A stretch of DNA of 37,512 nt from an uncultured Eubacteriales bacterium (GCA_949745625.1 CATJZR010000084.1:1-37512); one strand, 5' to 3'; counted from the stretch's first letter, positions 15,292 to 21,322 are shown. Program-made: numbers and translations. The notes: generated by a model not told the origin, from the sequence alone.

Positions 15292-15998
15292 TGAAAATAT
15301 TAGAGATTAATGACCTTTGGTATTTTGCTGTTGCGGCAGTCGTCTGCTATTTTATAGGCTGCTTCAATTTTGCCGTGTTAATCGCGCATTTCAAGAAAAA
15401 GAATATAAGAGAAATGGGTAGCGGTAATCCCGGCACTATGAATATGACACGTTCGCTCGGATTTAAGTTCGGACTGGTTAACTTTTTATGCGACGCTTTA
15501 AAGGGCGGGTTGCCTGTGCTTGCCGCTTATCTGCTTTTCAAAAACTACGTGTTTGAAGGTACTGAATATTCGGTAGCAGATTTTGCGCGTTATTTCTTTG
15601 GCCTTTTTGTTATCATAGGGCATATTTTCCCTGTAACGATGGCGTTTAAAGGAGGCAAAGGTATTGCTTCAACTATGGGTATCTTCATTTTCGCGTTGCC
15701 TTGTGAATGCTGGTGGTACATTTTTATAGTGGTTGCATTTTTGGCGTGTATACTGTTATATATTGTTTTTACGGAATGGGGGTCTATGGGTTCGCTTATC
15801 GGCGTTGCCGTTCTGTCTGTTTTTCAGGCGGCTCTGTTTGCCGATAGGTATGCTGCAGACGTTTTTAATCTTTGGAGCACTTTGACTTTTTTGTTGCTGC
15901 TTATGATTAATTTACTGACTTGGACGGCTCACCGTAAAAATATTTTCAGATTGCTTGCCGGTGAAGAACACCGCACGGTGGTAAGAAAGCGTAAATAA
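15291..15998 (+). CDS. plsY: Glycerol-3-phosphate acyltransferase PlsY
   Basis: A 235-residue membrane enzyme that transfers the acyl group of acyl-phosphate to glycerol 3-phosphate, the first step in phospholipid synthesis. Diagnostic motifs are GSGNPGTMNMTRSLG (motif 1), GHIFPVTMAFKGGKGIAST (motif 2), and a C-terminal membrane part ending in basic residues (TAHRKNIFRLLAGEEHR). Five to seven transmembrane segments are visible. It overlaps der by 1 nt. In many Firmicutes gpsA follows plsY, but here a terminator and a convergent gene follow instead. Confidence 0.94.
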   Translation: MKILEINDLWYFAVAAVVCYFIGCFNFAVLIAHFKKKNIREMGSGNPGTMNMTRSLGFKFGLVNFLCDALKGGLPVLAAYLLFKNYVFEGTEYSVADFARYFFGLFVIIGHIFPVTMAFKGGKGIASTMGIFIFALPCECWWYIFIVVAFLACILLYIVFTEWGSMGSLIGVAVLSVFQAALFADRYAADVFNLWSTLTFLLLLMINLLTWTAHRKNIFRLLAGEEHRTVVRKRK

Positions 15999-16036
15999 AA
16001 ATAGACACCTCTTTGCAGGTGTCTATTTCTTTTTTT
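15999..16036. terminator. Terminator between convergent genes
   Basis: A 12-bp perfect stem AAATAGACACCT/AGGTGTCTATTT (15999-16010/16017-16028) with a 6-nt loop, T-rich on the plus strand and ending in a T run on the minus strand too. It can serve plsY and the opposing gene; the TAG stop of the minus-strand gene (16023-16025) lies inside the stem. Confidence 0.87.
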
Positions 16037-16511
16037 CGTCTTTATCGTCTCCGTTGTTTTCCTTTGAGTTAATCGAGTACTCGATAAGAGGGTTTGTTCG
16101 ACAAAGCGCGTCTATAAAGTCTTGGTACCATTCTTCATTTACGACTATCATAAATAGTGTGCCGTTGCTCATGCCGACTGACAACTTGTTCGTAGTGCGG
16201 TCGAGTATAACCGACTTAATATCTTTTACGTCGTACTTACTTTTAATAATGCCGAAGCTTGTTTTTAACGTGTTTTCGTCTATTGAATAGTACGAGGCGA
16301 GCAGCAGACTAATAAGGAGTACAAGCAGAATTACAGGTATTAAAAAGAAAAGCGTATATTGAATAATGGGATAGATAATATTAGCCGCTTCTTCTATATT
16401 ATCGTTTATAATTCTGAAAATGTTAATTCCAAGCCCTGCAAAGCAGAGGGCTATTCCTGCGTAAATAAGCGAAAGCGTAAGCTTCGTAAATTTATATTTA
16501 AATTTTTTCAT
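16023..16511 (-). CDS. Membrane protein with PH-like domain, unknown function
   Basis: About 162 residues. Two transmembrane helices (about 12-34 and 50-76) precede a soluble beta-rich domain (YYSIDENTLKTSFGIIKSKY, then DIKSVILDRTTNKLSVGM and FMIVVNEEWYQDFIDALC) resembling the bacterial PH-domain proteins with a DUF3093/bPH-like fold. The hydrophilic tail ends in KENNGDDKDEKKK. The start is placed at the ATG read from 16511, because the basic residues and helix then begin normally and because a SigA promoter ends 7 nt before it; an in-frame start 13 residues upstream lies in the promoter. No SD is present. Function unknown. Confidence 0.78.
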   Translation of the reverse strand: MKKFKYKFTKLTLSLIYAGIALCFAGLGINIFRIINDNIEEAANIIYPIIQYTLFFLIPVILLVLLISLLLASYYSIDENTLKTSFGIIKSKYDVKDIKSVILDRTTNKLSVGMSNGTLFMIVVNEEWYQDFIDALCRTNPLIEYSINSKENNGDDKDEKKK

Positions 16512-16518
16512 TAAACAG

Positions 16519-16547
16519 ATTATACAATAATCAGACCTAAAAAGCAA
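16519..16547 (-). promoter_or_regulatory. SigA promoter of the PH-domain gene, apparently leaderless
   Basis: Reading the minus strand: TTGCTT (16547-16542), 17-bp spacer, TATAAT (16524-16519), then 7 nt to the ATG at 16511. The predicted start is at or one base before the start codon. Confidence 0.7.
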
Positions 16548-16556
16548 CAAATAGTA

Positions 16557-16584
16557 TTGATTTTTTGAAAATAGGTGTTATAAT
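16557..16584 (+). promoter_or_regulatory. SigA promoter of the cytidylate kinase-like gene
   Basis: TTGATT (16557-16562), 16-bp spacer, TATAAT (16579-16584). It is divergent from the PH-gene promoter, with the two -35 boxes only about 10 bp apart. Confidence 0.65.
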
Positions 16585-16615
16585 TTAATTGCAATAAATA
16601 TCACCAGGAGATTGT

Positions 16616-17179
16616 ATGAATAAAATTATTACCGTAAGCAGACAGTTCGGCAGTGGCGGTAGAACTATCGCGCGCGAGGTCGCAAAACGGCTTTCCATTC
16701 CGTGCTATGACCACGAGCTTATTGATAAAGTTCGGGAAGACTGCGGTTTTACTAAAGAGTTTATTGACGAAAACGGCGAAAATTCGTCCACCGGTTTACT
16801 GACGAGTATGTTCGGCTCTTCATTCGGCCGCGATATCGTTTGGACCTCGCAGTGTAAGGTTATTTGCCGCCTTGCCGAAGAGGGGGCATGCGTAATCGTG
16901 GGGCGTTGCGCTGACTATATACTCAGGTCTAAGGCTGAGCTTTTCAAGGTGTTTATACACGCCGATGCGGCAAAACGCGCCGAGAGGATAGTTTCGCTTT
17001 ACGGCGAGAGGGAAGAGGCTCCAGAAAAACGTATAAAGGAAAAGGACAAACGTCGCGCTTCATATTACCGTTATTATACGGACTTGGAGTGGGGACTGGC
17101 GAAGAATTACGACCTTTCTTTGGACAGTGGCAAAATAGGAATTGAAAAATGCGTTGATATAATAGTCGACTTATATTAA
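16616..17179 (+). CDS. Cytidylate kinase-like family protein
   Basis: A 187-residue P-loop kinase of the Cytidylate_kin2 type, common in gut Clostridia. It opens with ITVSRQFGSGGRTIAREVAKRL, where the P loop is GSGGRT rather than GxxGxGKS/T; the Lys is replaced by Arg, as usual in this family. CYDHELI, VIVGRCADYIL and RRASYYRYYTDLEWG, which supplies the lid region, follow. True cytidylate kinase (Cmk) is about 220 residues and phosphorylates CMP; the substrate of this shorter family is unproven. SD CAGGAG lies 7 nt before the ATG. It is monocistronic, followed by a long hairpin. Confidence 0.88.
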   Translation: MNKIITVSRQFGSGGRTIAREVAKRLSIPCYDHELIDKVREDCGFTKEFIDENGENSSTGLLTSMFGSSFGRDIVWTSQCKVICRLAEEGACVIVGRCADYILRSKAELFKVFIHADAAKRAERIVSLYGEREEAPEKRIKEKDKRRASYYRYYTDLEWGLAKNYDLSLDSGKIGIEKCVDIIVDLY

Positions 17180-17214
17180 TTAAAGACCGCCGTGTTCGGT
17201 GGTCTTTAATTAAT
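17175..17214. terminator. Hairpin between convergent genes, probable bidirectional terminator
   Basis: A perfect 14-bp stem (17175-17188 with 17201-17214) with an inner 2-bp CC/GG extension. It contains the stop codons of both flanking convergent genes. The A/T-rich base provides short T-rich tails on each strand. Confidence 0.7.
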
Positions 17215-17410
17215 CTTTAAAGTAAGCTGGGCGGGGTCTAGGAAGCTTTTTGTGCGGTTTGCGAGGTGTCGGTAAAGGACTTTCTTGTTCTTGGGTAAGT
17301 TCCACATTTCCGCCGTCGTGTGCCTGAGACTCCGTGCAGCCGAACATAGTTACAGTGAATAGTGTAAATAGAGTAAGTACGGATAAAATTAAAGTTGAAA
17401 GTCTTTTCAT
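17210..17410 (-). CDS. Small proline-rich lipoprotein, unknown function
   Basis: A 66-residue predicted lipoprotein. A basic start (MKR) and hydrophobic stretch lead to a lipobox-like TMFGC with Cys25 as the lipidation site. The mature part of about 42 residues is hydrophilic and unusually rich in Pro and basic residues (SPLPTPRKPHKKLPRPRPAY). The ATG read from 17410 gives a normal signal peptide; an in-frame ATG 12 codons upstream would put polar residues before it. No SD is seen, but a sporulation-like promoter ends 5 nt before the ATG. The gene is very short, so the call rests mostly on the signal peptide and lipobox. Confidence 0.62.
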   Translation of the reverse strand: MKRLSTLILSVLTLFTLFTVTMFGCTESQAHDGGNVELTQEQESPLPTPRKPHKKLPRPRPAYFKD

Positions 17411-17415
17411 GAAGA

Positions 17416-17444
17416 TAGTATGCGGTATTTTGCCAAAATAATTC
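17416..17444 (-). promoter_or_regulatory. Candidate SigG/SigF-type sporulation promoter of the small lipoprotein
   Basis: On the minus strand GAATT (17444-17440) is followed after 17 bp by CATACTA (17422-17416), matching the SigG -10 CATnHTA and four of five positions of its -35 GHATR. The ATG begins 5 nt later. Confidence 0.42.
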
Positions 17445-17450
17445 AAACGC

Positions 17451-17479
17451 TTGCATTATAAAAATTAACGTGTTAAAAT
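17451..17479 (+). promoter_or_regulatory. SigA promoter of the TM1266-like gene and importer
   Basis: TTGCAT (17451-17456), 17-bp spacer, TAAAAT (17474-17479). The predicted start near 17486 gives an untranslated leader of about 100 nt. Confidence 0.68.
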
Positions 17480-17506
17480 AAAGGCACCTGAATTTAAAGA
17501 ATTTCT

Positions 17507-17563
17507 GAGAGTAAAGGGCTTAATACAAGGCACACATTTTGTGTGCTGTTTTGCCTTTCTCTC
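17507..17563 (+). ncRNA. Structured 5' leader of unknown class
   Basis: GAGAG and AAAGG (17507-17517) pair with CCTTT and CTCTC (17554-17563) to make a long outer stem, which encloses a perfect 7-bp hairpin GCACACA/TGTGTGC (17530-17546). The SD of the next gene lies 9 nt after the stem. I could not match it to a known riboswitch; a CTGAGA string recalls the TPP class, but the other conserved TPP blocks are absent. Confidence 0.5.
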
Positions 17564-17586
17564 TTTATTGCGGAGGGAATTTTTTT

Positions 17587-17835
17587 ATGTTTGATAAGAG
17601 GCTTGCTGTGATTAGTGTAATAGTTGAAGACCGAAAAAAGAGCGCCGAAATAAATATGCTATTATCAAGTTTCGGCGATTTCGTCGTGGGTAGAATGGGT
17701 ATTCCGTATAAGGAAAAGGGTGTTTCCGTTCTTTGCGTCGTTGTGGATGCGCCAGCCGAAACGATTAATACCTTAACCGGTAAGCTTGGAATGCTCGGCG
17801 GTGTTACCGCAAAAACTTTAATGTCAAAAATATAG
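17587..17835 (+). CDS. TM1266-family regulator (iron-only hydrogenase system regulator type)
   Basis: An 82-residue ACT-like protein: KRLAVISVIVEDRKKSAEIN, then FVVGRMGIPYKEKGVSVLCV, DAPAETINTLTGKLGMLGGV. This wording is characteristic of the TM1266 family, often encoded beside HydE, HydF and HydG hydrogenase maturases and proposed as a regulator. No hydrogenase gene is in this window. ATG at 17587 is chosen for its strong SD GGAGGG (17572-17577); upstream in-frame starts lie in the structured leader. It is followed 7 nt later by the importer lipoprotein, suggesting one transcript. The molecular activity of the family is not established. Confidence 0.85.
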   Translation: MFDKRLAVISVIVEDRKKSAEINMLLSSFGDFVVGRMGIPYKEKGVSVLCVVVDAPAETINTLTGKLGMLGGVTAKTLMSKI

Positions 17836-17842
17836 GTGCGAT

Positions 17843-18520
17843 ATGAAAAAGTTATTTTCGTTTTTAATTTCATTTTGTATGATAATTTGTTCGGTGAGTT
17901 TTATCGCCTGCGGCAAGTCTTACGACGAGGAAACATTAAAACTCGTTGCGGTCGACGCAAGCGCCGTGGGGCTTGCTAATGATATAGATTATTACGTTGT
18001 TGCCGAGCCTGCGGCAAGTTCCAAGGTTAAGGTTATACCGAATTTGTATTTTGCGGGAAGTCTTCAACAGCTTTACGGCGGCAACGGGTATCCGCAGGCA
18101 GTTGTTGTAGCAAAAAACAGGTTGTTGGGCAGTGATGCTTTGACTAATTTTATCCACGCGCTTTCAACAAGTCGCGAATGGCTTTTAAGTGAAGACGTTT
18201 CTATAGAAGCTATAACCGACGCAATCAACCCGCATCTTACGCAAGGGATGGAACCGGCAATTAAGCCGCAAAATCTAACTAAGGCGGTTATTGAAAACTG
18301 TAGCATTAATTTTGTGTCTTCAACGGCGGGAAAAGGAGATATAATTTCGTTTATGGAAAAGCTGAATTCCGTCGGTGGCGGGTCTTTCGGAATGCCTACA
18401 GATGAATTTTTCTGGGATGGTGGCGGTAGTAGCGAGTATATTGAAAAAATATGTGTTTATGCGCCCGACGGTGCGCCTGCGCTTGGTATGGCAAAGGCTA
18501 TGTCCGAAAATGAAGTTTAG
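17843..18520 (+). CDS. ABC importer substrate-binding lipoprotein, circularly permuted, first part
   Basis: 225 residues up to a TAG. A signal peptide ends at FIAC with lipidated Cys23. Residues 27-190 then correspond to the second half of NMT1/SsuA-like binding proteins: DYYVVAEPAAS, QLYGGNGYPQAVVVAKN, IENCSINFV, and the family C-terminal motif VGGGSFGMPTDEFFW. After a GGGSS linker (193-197), residues 198-225 are the usual N-terminal beginning (KICVYAPDGAPALGMAKAM), and the frame then meets TAG at 18518-18520. The order is thus the reverse of the family. Normal sequence continues in frame after the stop to 18835. The substrate is not predictable; relatives import thiamine precursors, sulfonates and similar compounds. 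Confidence 0.85.
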   Translation: MKKLFSFLISFCMIICSVSFIACGKSYDEETLKLVAVDASAVGLANDIDYYVVAEPAASSKVKVIPNLYFAGSLQQLYGGNGYPQAVVVAKNRLLGSDALTNFIHALSTSREWLLSEDVSIEAITDAINPHLTQGMEPAIKPQNLTKAVIENCSINFVSSTAGKGDIISFMEKLNSVGGGSFGMPTDEFFWDGGGSSEYIEKICVYAPDGAPALGMAKAMSENEV

Positions 18521-18835
18521 AATGCCGAGTATTTCATAGTCAACCCGAATACAGTTCAAGCACTTGTCGGCGGCGCCGAGCCCAAGGCCGATATTTGCGT
18601 CCTGCCCGTGAATATAGCGGTAAAGCTTTTGGGTAATGCAAAAAATTATAAGCTTGTCGGAACGCTTACACACGGTAATTTGTATCTGCTTTCAAAGCAT
18701 GGCGAGCGGATTAGCGAAGATAATATAGAAAAACTTAAAGGCTGTACGGTTGGGGTAGTCAATCTTGCCGCGGTGCCCGGGCTGACTTTTAAGGCTATTT
18801 TGCAAAGTCACGGTATCAGATTTACGGAACAATGA
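18521..18835 (+). pseudogene. Substrate-binding protein, remainder downstream of in-frame TAG
   Basis: In the same frame as the preceding CDS, 104 codons continue the normal N-terminal half of the binding protein: AEYFIVNPNTVQALVGG, KADICVLPVNIAVKLL, THGNLYLLSK, EKLKGCTVGVVNLAAVPG, and they end in TGA overlapping the permease ATG by 4 nt. The end-coupling to the permease shows that this was recently the 3' end of a functional 330-residue gene. No SD or ATG follows the TAG; a GTG at 18608 is the first possible restart. A nonsense mutation, read-through, or a sequence error are all possible. Confidence 0.75.
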
Positions 18836-19614
18836 TTAAAGCTTATTTTTCAAAACGAAAATTCAATATTATTTTGTCGGCTTGCGCGTTTTTTACAATG
18901 TGGTTAATTTGGCTTATCGCTTATTACAGTGTAAGAAATGATTACATTATACCTTCTTTTAGCGAAACTATTAAAAGCTTCGGCGTGTGTTTGATTTCTG
19001 CTGATTTCTGGACGGCATTCGCGTTTACGGTATTACGGACGGTGGGTTCGTTTGCAATTTCTTTCGTATTTGCTACCGCGCTTGTCGCGTCGGGGGCGAT
19101 ATTCGGTAAAATAAATGCTTTCATAAAGCCTTTTATCGACGTTATGCGTACTTTGCCCACGCTTGCCGTCGTACTCATTTTGCTGTTTTGGACTACGCCT
19201 TCGGTTGCGCCTGTCGTCGTAACCGTACTAGTGCTTTTTCCTATGATTTACGCGCAGCTTTATGCTGCGGTAAAGGGTATAGACGGGGGCATTATAGAAA
19301 TGGCGGAGGTATATGGAATAGCAAAACGTGAAAGGTTGACGAAAATGTATCTTCCTATGATTTCGCCGAGCATTTTGGCACAGACAGGCGCGAACATATC
19401 GCTCGGTATTAAGGTTATGATTTCCGCCGAGGTGCTGGCAGGAACGTATGAAAGTATGGGCGGGCTTATGCAGAACGCACGCGTTTACGTCGATATGCCA
19501 CGGCTTGCGGCACTGACTTTAATTGCCGTTCTTACTGGACTGTGTATTGATTTATGCTTTTCGTTTACAGAAAAGTTTACGTTCAAATGGAGTAAAAAAG
19601 AGAGCTATGCTTGA
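18832..19614 (+). CDS. ABC importer permease (BPD type, NitT/TauT-like)
   Basis: A 260-residue inner-membrane permease with six predicted helices. The cytoplasmic EAA-type loop, which contacts the ATPase, is seen as EMAEVYGIAKRERLTKMYLP near residues 160-180. It belongs with the SsuC/TauC/ThiX-like permeases that pair with NMT1-like binding proteins. Start ATG overlaps the binding-protein TGA by 4 nt, and its own stop overlaps the ATPase start by 8 nt. Unlike the binding protein, its domain order and length look normal, so the transporter core appears intact. Confidence 0.92.
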   Translation: MIKAYFSKRKFNIILSACAFFTMWLIWLIAYYSVRNDYIIPSFSETIKSFGVCLISADFWTAFAFTVLRTVGSFAISFVFATALVASGAIFGKINAFIKPFIDVMRTLPTLAVVLILLFWTTPSVAPVVVTVLVLFPMIYAQLYAAVKGIDGGIIEMAEVYGIAKRERLTKMYLPMISPSILAQTGANISLGIKVMISAEVLAGTYESMGGLMQNARVYVDMPRLAALTLIAVLTGLCIDLCFSFTEKFTFKWSKKESYA

Positions 19615-20260
19615 AATTAGCTTATCAAAGAAATACGGCGATTTGATTGTTTACGACAGCTTTAAGCTTTCCGTAGAAGAGGGAAAAATACTCGGCGTTC
19701 TAGGTGAAAGCGGTAGCGGTAAAACTACGCTTTTGAACTGTATAGCGGGGCTCACACAATACGAAGGAAATATTCGCAAGCTAAAATGTTCGTATGTATT
19801 CCAGTCGCCGCGGCTCGTCCCTAACCTTACTGTCAGAGAAAATTTGCGTTTGATTTGTAAAAATGAAAAAGCCGTAAACGATATGCTTGAAAGGGTTTGC
19901 CTTTCAGACAAGGCAGAAAGCTATCCGGTCGGGCTTTCGGGTGGACAGGCGCAGCGTGTTTCGCTTGCGCGTGCTTTTCTGTTCGACAGCGAAATTATAT
20001 TGATGGACGAACCGCTTTCTTCGCTGGATTTAAGGCTGAAAAAGCAGATAATGGAATTGTTTTTATCTGTTTGGCAAAGTGATAGGCGTACTGCAGTTTT
20101 CGTCACGCATGATGTTGACGAAGCGCTTGCAATTTCTCATCGAATAATAGTTTTGCGTAGCGGCGAAATCAAGTACGATATATCGCCCGCAGGGCAACTG
20201 CCTCGCGATGTAAGTACGTGTGCGCAATATCGCGCTGAACTTATTTCGCGGTTGCTTTGA
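19607..20260 (+). CDS. ABC importer ATPase subunit
   Basis: A 217-residue ATPase. Walker A is GESGSGKTT, the Q loop is VFQSPRL, the signature is LSGGQAQRVSLARA, Walker B is IILMDEPLSSLD, and the switch His is in VTHDVDEA. It is slightly shorter than typical SsuB/TauB proteins because the C-terminus stops soon after the D-loop/H-loop domain. ATG at 19607 is taken: it begins at the expected first beta strand (MLEISLSKKYGD) and overlaps the permease end by 8 nt. An in-frame start at 19523 lies within the permease and gives a non-homologous extension. Confidence 0.93.
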   Translation: MLEISLSKKYGDLIVYDSFKLSVEEGKILGVLGESGSGKTTLLNCIAGLTQYEGNIRKLKCSYVFQSPRLVPNLTVRENLRLICKNEKAVNDMLERVCLSDKAESYPVGLSGGQAQRVSLARAFLFDSEIILMDEPLSSLDLRLKKQIMELFLSVWQSDRRTAVFVTHDVDEALAISHRIIVLRSGEIKYDISPAGQLPRDVSTCAQYRAELISRLL

Positions 20261-20267
20261 AATTTGC

Positions 20268-20296
20268 TTGACAACGATTACTTACGAATTTATACT
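20268..20296 (+). promoter_or_regulatory. SigA promoter of mscL
   Basis: TTGACA (20268-20273), 17-bp spacer, TATACT (20291-20296). The start near 20303 gives a 22-nt leader containing TTGGAG as SD. Confidence 0.78.
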
Positions 20297-20324
20297 TTAA
20301 GCAAATAATATCTTGGAGACGTAA

Positions 20325-20867
20325 ATGAAAAAGTTTTTCTCGGAATTCAAAAAATTCATTACACGCGGAAACGTAATCGACCTTGCTGTAGGTATGATTA
20401 TCGGCGCGGCGTTTACGGCAATAGTAAACGCGCTGGTCAACGGAATATTTAAGCCGCTTATAAACGCTATACCTATGGGAAATATTCAGGGGCTTATTAC
20501 TATGTTAGTTCCCAAAAATTCTGAGGGTATACAGGTTCCCGCGAACTCGGCCGACATAGATTTGGCAAAGTCCGTCTATATAAACTGGGGCGACTTTATA
20601 ATGGCTGTCATTTCGTTCTTTATCACCGCGCTCGTTTTGTTCCTCATAATCAAGGCAATTAATACCGTGCGCGAAAATGGAAAAAGCCTTGCGGACAAAC
20701 AGAAAGAAAATATACAAAAGAAACTTAAAAAGGGCAAGATAACGGCAGAAGAGGCAGAACAGGAGGTTGCAGCTATCGATGCGGCTCCCGCAACGCCTGT
20801 CGAGACTACCGACGATTTACTTCGCGAAATAAGAGACCTTTTAAAGGCTGGAAATAAAACAGAATAA
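20325..20867 (+). CDS. mscL: Large-conductance mechanosensitive channel MscL
   Basis: A 180-residue channel subunit that opens under membrane tension to release solutes on osmotic downshock. The N-terminal amphipathic helix and TM1 are recognisable (FKKFITRGNVIDLAVGMIIG), followed by a periplasmic loop (about 45-85) and TM2 (about 88-110). The protein is longer than the usual 130-150 residues because of a charged coiled-coil tail (ADKQKENIQKKLKKGKITAE and ETTDDLLREIRDLLKAG), which includes the family cytoplasmic helix at the very end. It is monocistronic with its own promoter and terminator. Confidence 0.95.
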   Translation: MKKFFSEFKKFITRGNVIDLAVGMIIGAAFTAIVNALVNGIFKPLINAIPMGNIQGLITMLVPKNSEGIQVPANSADIDLAKSVYINWGDFIMAVISFFITALVLFLIIKAINTVRENGKSLADKQKENIQKKLKKGKITAEEAEQEVAAIDAAPATPVETTDDLLREIRDLLKAGNKTE

Positions 20868-20869
20868 TT

Positions 20870-20899
20870 AAAGCAGCGGAAATAAGCCGCTGCTTTTTA
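20870..20899 (+). terminator. Intrinsic terminator after mscL
   Basis: A 10-bp perfect stem AAAGCAGCGG/CCGCTGCTTT (20870-20879/20887-20896) with a 7-nt loop, ending in a T run. Confidence 0.87.
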
Positions 20900-20929
20900 T
20901 AAATTAATTTAAAAATTGCGTTCAAAAAC

Positions 20930-20958
20930 TTTATTTTATCAATATATTGTGGTATAAT
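20930..20958 (+). promoter_or_regulatory. Extended -10 promoter, probably for nrdR
   Basis: TGGTATAAT at 20950-20958 is an extended -10 (TGnTATAAT); TTTATT sits 17 bp upstream as a weak -35. No ORF starts nearby, and the next plus-strand gene is nrdR about 370 nt downstream, so the transcript would run antisense to the minus-strand gene between them. Confidence 0.5.
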
Positions 20959-20985
20959 ATAGTCGGAATACGCAGATATTGTGTA

Positions 20986-21288
20986 TTATACTATAAAAAA
21001 TGTAAAGCCGGAACGAAACGCCGTTATTATTAAGTAAATATTGAGTACACCTATTACAGGCATAAGCACCATAAGCAGGAGATTTTTTAATCTGTATCTC
21101 AAAATGAACATAGTGACGTATATTCCGATAGCTCCACCTAGAATGGCGGTTAAAATAAGCTTACCGTCGCCGCTGTTCATTTTGCCTTCGTCGCCGCACG
21201 ATTCGTCGCGTTGGGTTTTAAGCAGAATTACGGCGTAAAAGTTTACGGCGACTATATACACGATAAAAATAATGTATAACAAAAGCAT
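20986..21288 (-). CDS. Small membrane protein, DUF1294-like
   Basis: A 100-residue membrane protein with an N-terminal helix (LLLYIIFIVYIVAVNFYAVIL), a short polar loop (KTQRDESCGDEGK), a helix with LILTAILGGAIGIYVTMFIL, and a C-terminal helix after RYRLKN. The GGAIG...RYR pattern resembles the DUF1294 family (usually GGxxG then RHKT), but the His-Lys pair is missing, so the family call is tentative. No function is known. It lacks an SD; a sporulation-like promoter ends 5 nt before its ATG. It lies wholly opposite the predicted nrdR leader. Confidence 0.6.
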   Translation of the reverse strand: MLLLYIIFIVYIVAVNFYAVILLKTQRDESCGDEGKMNSGDGKLILTAILGGAIGIYVTMFILRYRLKNLLLMVLMPVIGVLNIYLIITAFRSGFTFFIV

Positions 21289-21293
21289 ATAAA

Positions 21294-21322
21294 AAGTATG
21301 CCTAAAAATTGACGTTTAATAC
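21294..21322 (-). promoter_or_regulatory. Candidate SigG/SigF-type sporulation promoter of the DUF1294-like gene
   Basis: On the minus strand GTATT (21322-21318), 17 bp, CATACTT (21300-21294), then 5 nt to ATG. Spacing is identical to the promoter of the small lipoprotein at 17416-17444. Confidence 0.38.

Noticed and set aside
17486..17586. A TPP riboswitch upstream of the TM1266-like gene and importer, prompted by CTGAGA at 17505-17510
   Set aside because: The other required TPP blocks, such as the GGATAATnCCAGCG segment and the GGGGTGC 5' block, are not present, and spacing does not fit.
18518..18520. Genome-wide TAG recoding (e.g. pyrrolysine) to explain the interrupted binding protein
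   Set aside because: TAG ends several well-defined genes in the window (nrdR, rbfA, truB and others) exactly where the families end.
19523..19606. An extended importer ATPase starting at 19523
   Set aside because: The added residues read the permease gene in another frame; the ATG at 19607 starts at the expected first strand.
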